DNA of 64,000 bases from Cryobacterium psychrophilum. GTDB taxonomy: Bacteria; Actinomycetota; Actinomycetes; Actinomycetales; Microbacteriaceae. The notes under the pieces were generated by a model that made no database searches, was not told the DNA's origin, and worked only from the letters and a program-made list of their open reading frames with translations. The DNA lies in assembly GCF_004365915.1 (NCBI RefSeq), contig NZ_SODI01000001.1:2046001-2110000 (forward strand), written 5' to 3'. This document shows positions 23,555-32,257 of the stretch, piece by piece. The position numbers and the translations under genes were made by a program. Each line of letters begins with the position of its first letter. Within the stretch, counting starts at the first letter, position 1.

Positions 23555-24796
23555 TCAAGACCGTGCCGCGGATGCCGCCGGCCGAGCCGCCGGGGCAGCC
23601 AGCCCCGCGAGTACCATGAGCGCCAAAATCACATACAACGCGTTCAATACGCCCCAGGCATCGCCGAGCAGGCCCAGAACGGGCGGACCGACCAGAAAAG
23701 CGAAATACCCGATCATGGCCACGGCGCTCACCCGCGCGGCAGCATTCCTGGCGTCATCGGCCGCGGCCGACATCCCCACGGGAAAACCGAGCGAGGCGCC
23801 GAGGCCCCACAGCACGGTTCCCACGTACACGAGCCAGGCGGCCGGCGCCAGAATGAAGAGAATCAGCCCCACGATCCCCACCGCCGCGCTCGCGCGGAGC
23901 ACGGCGACGCGGCCGTAGCGGTCCAGAACGGGCCCGCCGAGAACCCGGCCCACGGTCATGGCGCTCACGAACACGCCGAAGACGATCGCCCCGGAGGCGT
24001 TCGAGAACCCGTGACCGTCGACGGCGGCGAGGGCCAGCCAGTCGTTCGCTGACCCTTCGGCAAAGGTCATGCCGAGCACGATCATGCCGATCAGGAGCAG
24101 CTTGCGGTCGCGCCACACCGTGAGGTTCTGTGCGAGGCGTTCGCGCCACGATCCGGCGGGCTCTGCCGGGGCGTCGTCGCCGAGGTCATGCCGCAGTGGC
24201 AAAAAGCGCACGGCGGCAACCACGGTGCCCAGTACCAGGATGGCGATGAACGCGAGATGCCAGAACACCGAGACGCGCAGAACGGATGCCACGGCCCCGC
24301 CGAGCGCGCCCATCACGGTGCCGAGGCTGAAGCACGCGTGCATCAGCGGCATGAGCGTTCGGCCCACCTCGCGTTCGGCGGCCGCTCCCTCCACGTTCAT
24401 CATCACGTCGAGTGAACCTATGCCGAAGCCGAAAACGGCGAGGGCGCCGAAGACGAAGGGTGCGGAGGGGAACAGGCTGACGCCGGCGCCCATCAGCACG
24501 AGCCCGGCGGCGGCCAGTGACATGCTCAGCGTCATGGCGCGGCGGGCGCCCAGGCGGGCGAGGAGCCAGGCGGCGAGGATGAGGCCGATGACCGATCCGG
24601 CGGAGAGCCCGAAGATGAGCAGGCCTACCTGGGTCGTGTCGAGACCGAGGCGGTCCCGCACGGCGGGGATGCGGCTCATCCAGGACGCGAGGCCGAGTCC
24701 GTTGACAAAGAAGGTGGCGAACACGGCATTGCGCCACTGGAACAGGGCATGCCGGGCGGGGGACGGGGTGGGGCGAGCATTCACGGGACGCGGCAC
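23555..24796 (-). CDS. MFS transporter, 12 helices
   Basis: A 413-residue major facilitator with about twelve hydrophobic segments. It contains the RDRLGLDTTQVGLLIFGLSAGSV stretch typical of the YbjJ-like/inner-membrane MFS subgroup, LLARLGARRAMT in the loop 2-3 position, and a second-half counterpart LDRYGRVAVLR. The substrate is unknown; relatives are annotated as drug or sugar transporters. The GTG start has AGGAG five bases upstream. It is divergent from the iron transporter operon, and the 157-base gap carries the DtxR-type box, which could in principle influence both directions. Confidence 0.82.
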   Translation of the reverse strand: MPRPVNARPTPSPARHALFQWRNAVFATFFVNGLGLASWMSRIPAVRDRLGLDTTQVGLLIFGLSAGSVIGLILAAWLLARLGARRAMTLSMSLAAAGLVLMGAGVSLFPSAPFVFGALAVFGFGIGSLDVMMNVEGAAAEREVGRTLMPLMHACFSLGTVMGALGGAVASVLRVSVFWHLAFIAILVLGTVVAAVRFLPLRHDLGDDAPAEPAGSWRERLAQNLTVWRDRKLLLIGMIVLGMTFAEGSANDWLALAAVDGHGFSNASGAIVFGVFVSAMTVGRVLGGPVLDRYGRVAVLRASAAVGIVGLILFILAPAAWLVYVGTVLWGLGASLGFPVGMSAAADDARNAAARVSAVAMIGYFAFLVGPPVLGLLGDAWGVLNALYVILALMVLAGLAAPAARPAASAARS

Positions 24797-24905
24797 GTTG
24801 TCTCCTGAGGGAGGGAGTCGATCCAGGAGGACCGCCCATAAAGGCTATCGGGTTGGCGCGTTTGACGGGCCTGGCGGCACGGCTCGATTCGCGCCGCACT
24901 GTAGG

Positions 24906-24924
24906 TTAGATTAGCCTTACCTTA
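24906..24924. promoter_or_regulatory. DtxR/IdeR iron box upstream of fbpABC
   Basis: The 19 bases beginning TTAGATTAGCC match the DtxR/IdeR consensus palindrome at 16 of 19 positions. The box overlaps a possible TAGATT -10 element 30 bases before fbpA. It predicts iron-dependent repression of the importer. Confidence 0.8.
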
Positions 24925-24953
24925 GTTCAGCAATTCACGTCCCGGGAGACCAC

Positions 24954-25991
24954 ATGCGCCTATCGATTCCGCTCGCCGCTTTTGCCGCAGGCATGACAGC
25001 CCTTGCCCTTGTTGGCTGCTCCACGACTGCCGAGATTGACAGCAGCGGCTCGGAAGCCGATGGCTCCGTCACGCTCTACTCCGGCCGCGATGAGACGCTC
25101 GTGCAACCGCTCATCGATCTCTTCGAAGAGCAGAGCGGCATCTCGGTCGAGGTGCGGTACGGCAACACGGCCGAGCTCGGCGCGCTGCTGCTGGAAGAGG
25201 GCGACCGCACCCCCGCCCAGGTCTTCCTCTCCCAGGACGCCGGAGCGCTCGGCGCCCTGAGCAACGCCGGGCTCTTCGCCACGCTCCCGGCCGAAACAAC
25301 GGATGCCGTTCCGGCCGGGTTCACCTCCACCGACGACACGTGGGTGGGCGTCACCGGTCGTGCCCGCGTCATCGCCTACGACCAGCAGCAGCTGAGCGCC
25401 GAGGAGGTGCCGGCATCGGTCGACTCCTTCACCGAGCCGGAGTGGTCGGGTCGCGTCGGCATCGCGCCCACGAACGCGAGCTTCCAGGCCTTCGTCACGG
25501 CGTACCGCGTGCTGAACGGCGAAGACGCTGCCGATAAATGGGTGGCGGATCTCGCCGCGAACAAGCCGCAAATCTTCGACAACAACCGGGCCATCCTCGC
25601 CGCCGTCAACGAGGGCGTCGTCGACGTTGGCCTGATCAACCACTACTACTGGTTCGCCCAGGCGGCCGAGACCGGCGCCGAGAACATGCGCGCCCAACTC
25701 TCCTACCCCGAGGCCGGTGACGCCGGGTCGATCGTGAACGTCACGGGCGCCGGCGTGCTCACGGGCGCCGCAACGGACGCCGACGCTCTCGCGCTCGTCG
25801 ACTTCCTCGTTTCGGCCGAGGCGCAGCAGTACTTCGTGGACGAGACCTTCGAATACCCGCTCCGTCCGGGCGTCGACGCCCCGGCCGGCCTGCCGGCCCT
25901 CGACTCGCTCGTGAACCCCGACCTCGACCTCGCCGACCTGGAATCGCTCGCCGAGACCCAGTCGCTGCTTGGCAAGCACGGCCTCATCTAA
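24954..25991 (+). CDS. fbpA: Iron(III) ABC transporter substrate-binding lipoprotein
   Basis: The 345-residue protein has a lipoprotein signal peptide with lipobox ALVGC (Cys22) and a periplasmic-binding fold of the ferric-ion class: YSGRDE near residue 40, GRARVIAYD, and the double tyrosine NHYYWF that in FbpA relatives contributes to iron binding. It would be anchored outside the membrane and feed the permease encoded next. First gene of a three-gene operon under an IdeR-type box. The pairing with a nearby full heme pathway is suggestive but not a direct link. Confidence 0.9.
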   Translation: MRLSIPLAAFAAGMTALALVGCSTTAEIDSSGSEADGSVTLYSGRDETLVQPLIDLFEEQSGISVEVRYGNTAELGALLLEEGDRTPAQVFLSQDAGALGALSNAGLFATLPAETTDAVPAGFTSTDDTWVGVTGRARVIAYDQQQLSAEEVPASVDSFTEPEWSGRVGIAPTNASFQAFVTAYRVLNGEDAADKWVADLAANKPQIFDNNRAILAAVNEGVVDVGLINHYYWFAQAAETGAENMRAQLSYPEAGDAGSIVNVTGAGVLTGAATDADALALVDFLVSAEAQQYFVDETFEYPLRPGVDAPAGLPALDSLVNPDLDLADLESLAETQSLLGKHGLI

Positions 25992-26067
25992 CCCCGGTGC
26001 AAACGGCTGCGCGGGCTCGCTTCCTGGGCCCCGCCCTGCCCGATTGCGCGGTCGGAACGAGCGCCGC

Positions 26068-27645
26068 ATGAGCGTGCTTGTTCCGGAACTTGAGCTGGTC
26101 GCGAAGCCGCCGCGCCCGCGCGGCGGCTACCGCTTCGGGGCGCCGGGCTGGCTGCTCGTGCTCGCCGCCGTGTGCGCCTCGGCCGCGGCCATTCCTCTCG
26201 TCTACCTCGTGGTGCGCACGAGCGAGGCCGGGCTCGCCGAGCTCCTCGACACCCTGCTGCGCCCCCGGGTGCTGCAGCTCACGCTCAACTCGGTACTGCT
26301 CGCCGCCGCGGTGACGGTGTCGTGCCTCACGCTCGGAATCGCGAGTGCCTGGGTGCTCACCCGCGTACGCCTGCCCGCTGGCCGCGCGCTGTTGATCGTG
26401 GCGGCGCTTCCCCTCGCTGTGCCGAGTTACCTCGCCGCTTACGGCTGGCTCGTCTGGTTCCCGTCACTCAACGGATTCTGGGCCGCCTGGTTCGTGATGA
26501 CCGCGGTCTGCACCCCCTACGTGACGCTCCCGGTCGCGGCCGCGCTGCGCGGGGCATCCGGTGACCTGGAAGCGGTCGCCCGCACCCTCGGCCGGGGCCC
26601 GTTCGGCGCGTTCCGGGCGGCGACCTGGCCGCAGATTCGCCCGGCCGCCATCGCGGGCGCCCTGCTCGTGTGCCTCTACTCCCTGTCGGACTTCGGCCTC
26701 GTCGCGATGCTGCGCTTCCAGACGCTCACCTGGGGAATCAACGCCGCCTACGGGGCGAGTTTCGACCGCAATCAAGCCGCGCTGCTCGCCCTCGTGCTCG
26801 TGGTGCTCGCCCTCATCGTGGTGGCGGGCGAGCGCAAGAGCCGCGGCCAGGTCGAGCGGACGGGCGGTCGCAGCACCCTGCCGGTGCACAGGCCGGGCCG
26901 CTGGCTCGTCGCTCTCGTGGCGCTCATCCTGCTCGCGCCGGGCGCGGGCATCGTCGTGCCGATCCTGGGTCTGCTGAGCCGCCTGCTCGACGCGGCAACG
27001 CTTCGAGCCGTCGACGTTCCCCGGCTGCTCGAGGCCGTGGGCGCCACCCTGGGGCTGGCCCTCGCTGCCGCTCTCGTGGCCGCCGTGCTCGCCCTGCCGA
27101 TCGCCGCCCTCGCCGCGCGCCACCGTGGCCGGCTCGTGACCGCGATCGAGGCCGTGGGTTTTCTCGGCCACGGGCTGCCCGGCATTGTCGTGGGCCTCGC
27201 GCTGGTATTTTTCGCACTCGCCGCGGTTCCGGCGCTCTACCAAACCTCCGTGGTGCTCGTCTTCGCCTACGTCGTGCTCTTCATGCCGCGGGCGATCGGC
27301 AGCATGCGCAGCAGCATCGCCGCCGTGCCGGGCAGCCTCACCGATGTGTCACGGATGCTCGGCCACTCGCCCCTCGTCACCTGGTGGCGGGTCACGGCGC
27401 GCCTCGCCCTGCCCGGCATCGGCGTGGGCGCGCTGCTGGTTGCCATCTCCGTCATGAAAGAATTGCCCGCAACACTGTTGCTGCGTCCCACCGGTATTTC
27501 CACGCTCTCCACGGAGCTCTGGAGCCGCACGTCGGTGTTCGAATTCGGCGGAGCCGCGCCCTACGCGGCGGCGCTCGTCGTGCTGGCAGCCATCCCCACG
27601 GTGCTCCTGTCGGGCATCCGCGGTGTTGCAAAGGAGAAATCGTGA
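26068..27645 (+). CDS. fbpB: Iron(III) ABC transporter permease (FbpB, two fused permease domains)
   Basis: A 525-residue inner-membrane protein with about twelve helices formed by two tandem binding-protein-dependent permease domains, as in FbpB/SfuB. Each half carries an EAA-type cytoplasmic loop: ASGDLEAVARTLGRGP near residue 170 and SLTDVSRMLGHSP near residue 425. I chose ATG 26068 (MSVLVPELE) over the upstream codon at 25969, which overlaps fbpA and lacks a plausible N-terminus. The stop overlaps the GTG of the ATPase gene, indicating translational coupling. Confidence 0.9.
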   Translation: MSVLVPELELVAKPPRPRGGYRFGAPGWLLVLAAVCASAAAIPLVYLVVRTSEAGLAELLDTLLRPRVLQLTLNSVLLAAAVTVSCLTLGIASAWVLTRVRLPAGRALLIVAALPLAVPSYLAAYGWLVWFPSLNGFWAAWFVMTAVCTPYVTLPVAAALRGASGDLEAVARTLGRGPFGAFRAATWPQIRPAAIAGALLVCLYSLSDFGLVAMLRFQTLTWGINAAYGASFDRNQAALLALVLVVLALIVVAGERKSRGQVERTGGRSTLPVHRPGRWLVALVALILLAPGAGIVVPILGLLSRLLDAATLRAVDVPRLLEAVGATLGLALAAALVAAVLALPIAALAARHRGRLVTAIEAVGFLGHGLPGIVVGLALVFFALAAVPALYQTSVVLVFAYVVLFMPRAIGSMRSSIAAVPGSLTDVSRMLGHSPLVTWWRVTARLALPGIGVGALLVAISVMKELPATLLLRPTGISTLSTELWSRTSVFEFGGAAPYAAALVVLAAIPTVLLSGIRGVAKEKS

Positions 27646-28790
27646 CCTGGGTCACCGTTCAAGAACTGCGCGTCTCGTACGACGAGACCGACGTGCTCGA
27701 AAACATCGACCTCGCCATACCGCGGGGCAGCCTCGTGGCCGTGCTGGGTCCCAGCGGATGCGGTAAGACCACTCTGCTGCGTGCCATCGCCGGCCTGCTT
27801 CCCGCGTCGGCCGGCACCATCACGGTGGCCGATCGCGTGGTCTCCGCACCGGGCGTGCAGCTCGCTCCCGAAAAGCGCGGCATGGGCTGGGTGCCTCAGG
27901 ACGCCTCCCTCTTTCCCCACCTCAGCGTGGGCGAGAACATCGGCTTCGGGCTGCCGCACGCCAGCCGGGCCGACCGTGCGAAGCGCACGGCGCGCATCGC
28001 GGAGCTGGCCGAGCTCGTGGGACTGGCCGGTTTCGTCGACCGGGCCCCGTCGCAGCTCTCCGGCGGGCAGGCGCAGCGAGTCTCGCTCGCCCGGGCCCTC
28101 GCGCCGCGCCCCGACCTGATGCTGCTCGACGAGCCGTTCGCGGCCCTCGATCCGCTGCTGCGTGGGGCGCTGCGCAGCGAGGTCGCTGCCTTGCTGCGGG
28201 ACCAGAAGAGCACGAGCCTGCTCGTGACCCACGACCAGGAGGAGGCCCTGTCCCTGGCCGATTTCGTGGCCGTGATGCGCGATGGAGGCCTGCTGCAGTG
28301 GGGCACGCCGGCCGAGGTGTACGAGAACCCCGTGAGTTTCTGGGTCGCGGCGTTTGTGGGTGACACGGTGGAACTCGAGGGCACCTGGTCCGACGGCCGG
28401 GTCGAATGCGCGCTGGGATCGATCGCCGCCGATGCCGTCGACGGCGGAACGTCCGACGTGGATGGAACCCCGGTGCGGCTCATGCTCCGACCGGAATGGA
28501 TCCACCTATCGCCGGCCATCACCCGCATCGTATCGCCCGCAGCCCTGCCCGCTAGTTCGCGCGTCGTGGCTCCGCACCGCTCCGGCCTCGGTATCGAGCC
28601 GGCCGGCACCGAACGCATCACCGCGACGGTCATGTCCATTGCGTACGGCGGCCACGACGCGCTCGTGAGCCTCGAACTCCTCGGCGGAGCGATCATCCGG
28701 GCGCGCGTCGCGGCCCCTGACCTGCCGAAGCGCGGCGACCGCGTGCGAGTCAGCATCCGCCGCCCCGCGCTCGCCTACCCGCTCGACTGA
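27642..28790 (+). CDS. fbpC: Iron(III) ABC transporter ATP-binding protein
   Basis: A 382-residue ABC ATPase. It has Walker A GPSGCGKTT near residue 36, signature LSGGQAQRVSLARAL, Walker B LMLLDEPFAALDP and the H-loop LVTHDQEEA, then a C-terminal TOBE-like regulatory region (LRPEWIHLSP onward). It powers iron uptake with the two preceding gene products. The GTG start overlaps the fbpB stop (GTGA) and has AAGGAG five bases upstream. Ends five bases from the convergent MATE gene. Confidence 0.9.
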   Translation: MTWVTVQELRVSYDETDVLENIDLAIPRGSLVAVLGPSGCGKTTLLRAIAGLLPASAGTITVADRVVSAPGVQLAPEKRGMGWVPQDASLFPHLSVGENIGFGLPHASRADRAKRTARIAELAELVGLAGFVDRAPSQLSGGQAQRVSLARALAPRPDLMLLDEPFAALDPLLRGALRSEVAALLRDQKSTSLLVTHDQEEALSLADFVAVMRDGGLLQWGTPAEVYENPVSFWVAAFVGDTVELEGTWSDGRVECALGSIAADAVDGGTSDVDGTPVRLMLRPEWIHLSPAITRIVSPAALPASSRVVAPHRSGLGIEPAGTERITATVMSIAYGGHDALVSLELLGGAIIRARVAAPDLPKRGDRVRVSIRRPALAYPLD

Positions 28791-28795
28791 ACCGG

Positions 28796-30178
28796 TCAGC
28801 GTGCTCCGACGACCATCCACGCCGTGCTTCGGGCACGCAACGACAGGGTGATCGCCCGGGCGCCGAGGTAGCCGAGCGCGAACGCGGACATCAGCCAGGC
28901 GAGACCGCTGGCACCCTCCGGGGCAAGCCACAGCACACCCAGCGCGAGGGGGACGAAGGCGGCGAGGTTCACCAGGCCGGTCAGCGCGAGGTAGCGCGCA
29001 TCCCCGGCACCGATCAGCACCCCGTCGAGCACAAAGACCACGCCGCCGAGCGGTACCGACAGGCCCAGCACCACGAGCGTCGCCGGCAGCAGCTGGGTCA
29101 CGGCCGGCGAGTTCGTGAAGAGGTGCCCGAGCACCCCGCTCGTGGCGATCACCAGCGCCGCGAGCCCGATGCCGGCCAGCACGCCCCACTCGAGGCACCG
29201 GCGCAGCACGGCCCGCACCCCGGCGACATCGTGGGCACCGAGTCCGCGGCCGACGAGCGCCTGCGCGGCGATGGCGAGGGCGTCGAGGGCGAAGGCGAGC
29301 GTCGCGAAAAGGGTCATCGCGATCTGGAATGCCGCGAGCTCGGGTGAGCCGAGCTGCGCGGCCACGAACACGGCGAGCAGCATCGCCGCCCGCAGGCTCA
29401 GGGTGCGCACGAAGAGCCAGCCGCCGCTGCGCGCACCGAGCAGCACCCCTCCGCGATGCGGCCGCAGCGGGGCCTTCTCCCGGCGAGCGTGCCGTACAAC
29501 CACCACGAGGTACACGGCCACCATGCCCCACTGCGCAACGACCGTGCCCACGGCGGAGCCGGCGATCCCCCAGTCGAGCAGGTAGATGAACACGTAGTTC
29601 AATACAATGTTCACGGCGAACCCGATGCCGGCCACGAAGAGCGGCGTTCGGGTGTCTTGCAGCCCGCGGAGCAACCCGGTCGCGGCAAAGACCAGCAGCA
29701 TCGCCGGTAGACCGAACATGGAGATGCCCAGGTAGGTCGAGGCATCCGCGGTCACGGATGCCTCGGCGCCGAATGTGCCGACCAGCGCCGGGGTCGCGGC
29801 GCGGCCCACGACCGCGAGCACCACACCGAGGCTGAGGGCCAGCCACAGGCCGTCGATGCCCACGCTCACGGCCCGACGCGCATCCCCGGCGCCGAGCCAC
29901 CTGGCGACGGCCGGGGTGGTGCTGTAGGCGAGAAACACCATGAGGCCAATGATGGTCTGCAACACCGCGCTCGCGAGGCCAAGCCCGGCGAGGGGTATCG
30001 TGCCGAGGTGGCCCACCATGGCCGAGTCGGCGAGCAGAAAGAGCGGCTCGGCGATGAGCGCGCCGAGGGCGGGTATGGCGAGGCGCAGGATGTCGCGATC
30101 GATGGCCTGGGGCGTGAAAAGTCTGATGCTGTCGACTCTAGTTCGCGCCACCGGGACCTGGTGCCGTAGCATCTGCAT
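28796..30178 (-). CDS. MATE-family efflux transporter
   Basis: A 460-residue protein with twelve hydrophobic segments in two MATE repeats. The first repeat begins IDRDILRLAIPALGALIAEPLF and continues LADSAMVGHLG; the second contains ALAIAAQALVGRGLGA, both typical of the DinF-like MATE subgroup. It exports drugs or metabolites by Na+ or H+ antiport; the substrate is unknown. The start was set at ATG 30178 because the longer frame to 30244 would overlap the divergent peptidase gene and has no family-like N-terminus; no clear ribosome binding site is visible. Confidence 0.85.
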   Translation of the reverse strand: MQMLRHQVPVARTRVDSIRLFTPQAIDRDILRLAIPALGALIAEPLFLLADSAMVGHLGTIPLAGLGLASAVLQTIIGLMVFLAYSTTPAVARWLGAGDARRAVSVGIDGLWLALSLGVVLAVVGRAATPALVGTFGAEASVTADASTYLGISMFGLPAMLLVFAATGLLRGLQDTRTPLFVAGIGFAVNIVLNYVFIYLLDWGIAGSAVGTVVAQWGMVAVYLVVVVRHARREKAPLRPHRGGVLLGARSGGWLFVRTLSLRAAMLLAVFVAAQLGSPELAAFQIAMTLFATLAFALDALAIAAQALVGRGLGAHDVAGVRAVLRRCLEWGVLAGIGLAALVIATSGVLGHLFTNSPAVTQLLPATLVVLGLSVPLGGVVFVLDGVLIGAGDARYLALTGLVNLAAFVPLALGVLWLAPEGASGLAWLMSAFALGYLGARAITLSLRARSTAWMVVGAR

Positions 30179-30210
30179 GCCCAAGGTTCTCGGCGCCCAT
30201 CCCACCGGAA

Positions 30211-30216
30211 TAGGCT
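30211..30216 (+). promoter_or_regulatory. -10 box of leaderless M13 peptidase gene
   Basis: TAGGCT lies exactly six bases before the ATG at 30223; there is no ribosome binding site. Confidence 0.6.
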
Positions 30217-30222
30217 GGACGC

Positions 30223-32187
30223 ATGACTGATCAGGTGAGCGCATCCGGAATCGACCGTAGTGAACTGGACCCGGAGATTCGGCCTCAGGACGACCTCTTT
30301 CTGCACGTGAACGGCAAATGGACTTCGCGCACCGAAATTCCCAATGACAAGGCCCGCTGGGGTTCGTTCACCCTGCTCGCCGAGGAGTCGGAGAAGGCCG
30401 TGCGCGACATCATCGTCGAGGCGCAGTCCGCCGTACCCGGCACGCTTGAGCGCAAATTCGGCGACCTGTTCACGAGCTTCCTCGATGAGGAACGCATCGA
30501 GGCCCTCGGCGCCACGCCCCTCGTCGCCGACCTCGCGACCGTCGATGCCATCACATCCATCTCCGAACTGCTCGCCGACCTCGGCCGGCTTGAGCGCGCT
30601 GGCGTGAGCGGTGCGTTCCACCTCTTCGTCGACAACGACCCGGGAGACCCCGAGCAGTACCGCGTGTTCATCGAGCAGGGTGGCTTGGGCCTCCCCGACG
30701 AGTCGTACTATCGCGAAGAGAAATTTGCCGCCATTCGTGAGGCTTACGTGCCTTTCATCGAGCGCATGTTCACCCTCGCGGGCGTCGACGACGCCGCCGC
30801 GCGCGCCCAGCGCGTGTTCGAACTCGAAACCGAACTCGCCGTGCACCACTGGAGCAAGGTCGAGACCCGCGACAGTGAAAAGACGTACAACCCGCGAACC
30901 TGGGGCCAGTTCTCCGCGCTCGCGGCTGGCGCCGACATCGACCTGTGGCTCGAGGGCGTCGATGCCCCGGTCGGAACGCTCGAGGAGGTCATCGTGCGGG
31001 AACCGAGCTTCATCGTGGGCCTCGCCGCCACCATGAGTGACGACCGGCTGGAATCCTGGAAGGACTGGCTGCGCTGGCAGATCATTCGTTCGAGCGCGTC
31101 GTACCTCTCCGGCGATTTCGTGGAGGCGAGCTTTGATTTCTACGGGCGCACGCTCAGCGGGACCCCGCAGCTGCGAGAGCGCTGGAAGCGCGGTGTCTCT
31201 CTCGTGGAAGGCGCCCTCGGCGAGGCCGTTGGCCGGATCTACGTGGATCGCCACTTCCAGCCGAGCGCCAAGAAGAGCATGGACGTGCTCGTGGAGCACC
31301 TCGTTGAGGCATATCGCCAGAGCATCTCCACCATCGGCTGGATGACGGAAGAGACCAGGGCTCGTGCCCTGGAGAAGCTCACGAAGTTCACCCCGAAGAT
31401 CGGCTACCCGGTGAAGTGGCGCGATTATTCGAGCCTCGAGATGACGCCCGACGACCTGATCAGCAACGTGCGCGCGGCCAACGAGTTCGAGTTCCAGCGT
31501 GAACTGGGCAAGATCGGCAAGCCGCTCGACCGCGACGAGTGGTTCATGACACCGCAGACCATCAACGCGTACTACAACCCCGGCTTCAACGAGATCGTGT
31601 TCCCGGCCGCCATCCTGCAGTTCCCGTTCTTCGTGACCGAGCGAGATTCCGCGGCGAACTACGGTGCCATCGGCGCCGTGATCGGGCACGAGATCAGTCA
31701 CGGCTTCGACGACCAGGGATCCAAGTACGACGGCGACGGCCGCCTCACCGACTGGTGGACCGAGGCGGATCGAGCAGCCTTCGAGGAGCGCACGAGCTCG
31801 CTCATCGCCCAGTACGAGGGCCTCTTCCCGAAGCAGGTGCCCGAGCACCACGTGAATGGCGCGCTCACGATCGGTGAGAACATCGGCGACCTCAGCGGGC
31901 TCTCCATCGCGTGGAAGGCCTACCTGCTGTCCCTCGATGGCGAAGAGCCGCCCGTCGTCGATGGCCTGACCGGGGCCGAGCGCTTCTTCTTCTCCTGGGC
32001 GCAGGCCTGGCAGATGAAGCTGCGCGATGCCGAGGCGATCCGTTTGCTCTCGATCGACCCGCATTCCCCGAATGAGTTCCGGTGTAATCAGATCGTGCGC
32101 AACATTGACGAGTTCTACACGGCCTTCGGCGTGACCGAAGCGGATGCGCTGTGGCTCGACCCCGATCAGCGCGTCACGATCTGGTAG
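30223..32187 (+). CDS. M13-family zinc metallopeptidase (PepO/neprilysin type)
   Basis: The 654-residue product is of normal length for bacterial M13 peptidases. The zinc motif HEISH places His489, Glu490 and His493, and the downstream GENIGDLSG supplies the third ligand Glu552 and Asp556. The substrate-binding NAYYNPGFNEIVFPA motif is intact. The protein ends in W, as members do (RVTIW). No signal peptide is visible at the N-terminus, so it is probably cytosolic and trims oligopeptides. The message appears leaderless. The next gene follows in the same direction after 70 bases. Confidence 0.92.
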   Translation: MTDQVSASGIDRSELDPEIRPQDDLFLHVNGKWTSRTEIPNDKARWGSFTLLAEESEKAVRDIIVEAQSAVPGTLERKFGDLFTSFLDEERIEALGATPLVADLATVDAITSISELLADLGRLERAGVSGAFHLFVDNDPGDPEQYRVFIEQGGLGLPDESYYREEKFAAIREAYVPFIERMFTLAGVDDAAARAQRVFELETELAVHHWSKVETRDSEKTYNPRTWGQFSALAAGADIDLWLEGVDAPVGTLEEVIVREPSFIVGLAATMSDDRLESWKDWLRWQIIRSSASYLSGDFVEASFDFYGRTLSGTPQLRERWKRGVSLVEGALGEAVGRIYVDRHFQPSAKKSMDVLVEHLVEAYRQSISTIGWMTEETRARALEKLTKFTPKIGYPVKWRDYSSLEMTPDDLISNVRAANEFEFQRELGKIGKPLDRDEWFMTPQTINAYYNPGFNEIVFPAAILQFPFFVTERDSAANYGAIGAVIGHEISHGFDDQGSKYDGDGRLTDWWTEADRAAFEERTSSLIAQYEGLFPKQVPEHHVNGALTIGENIGDLSGLSIAWKAYLLSLDGEEPPVVDGLTGAERFFFSWAQAWQMKLRDAEAIRLLSIDPHSPNEFRCNQIVRNIDEFYTAFGVTEADALWLDPDQRVTIW

Positions 32188-32257
32188 CCCACCAGCCTCG
32201 TGCGTTAGGGTATCTGCGGGGAAGACCCTGACCGAGAGAGGCCCGTCGAGAGTGGTT

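Noticed and set aside
26670..27641. An N-terminal extension of fbpC of more than 300 codons
   Set aside because: It is the shifted-frame shadow of fbpB, is low-complexity Arg/Ala-rich, and a GTG with AAGGAG sits exactly where ABC ATPases begin.
29866..32064. A 732-codon open frame antisense to the M13 peptidase gene
   Set aside because: High-GC codon bias opens the opposite strand. The product has no recognisable motifs, while the forward frame has an intact HEISH zinc site and a leaderless promoter. The same applies to long frames opposite fadD, fadB and hemE.
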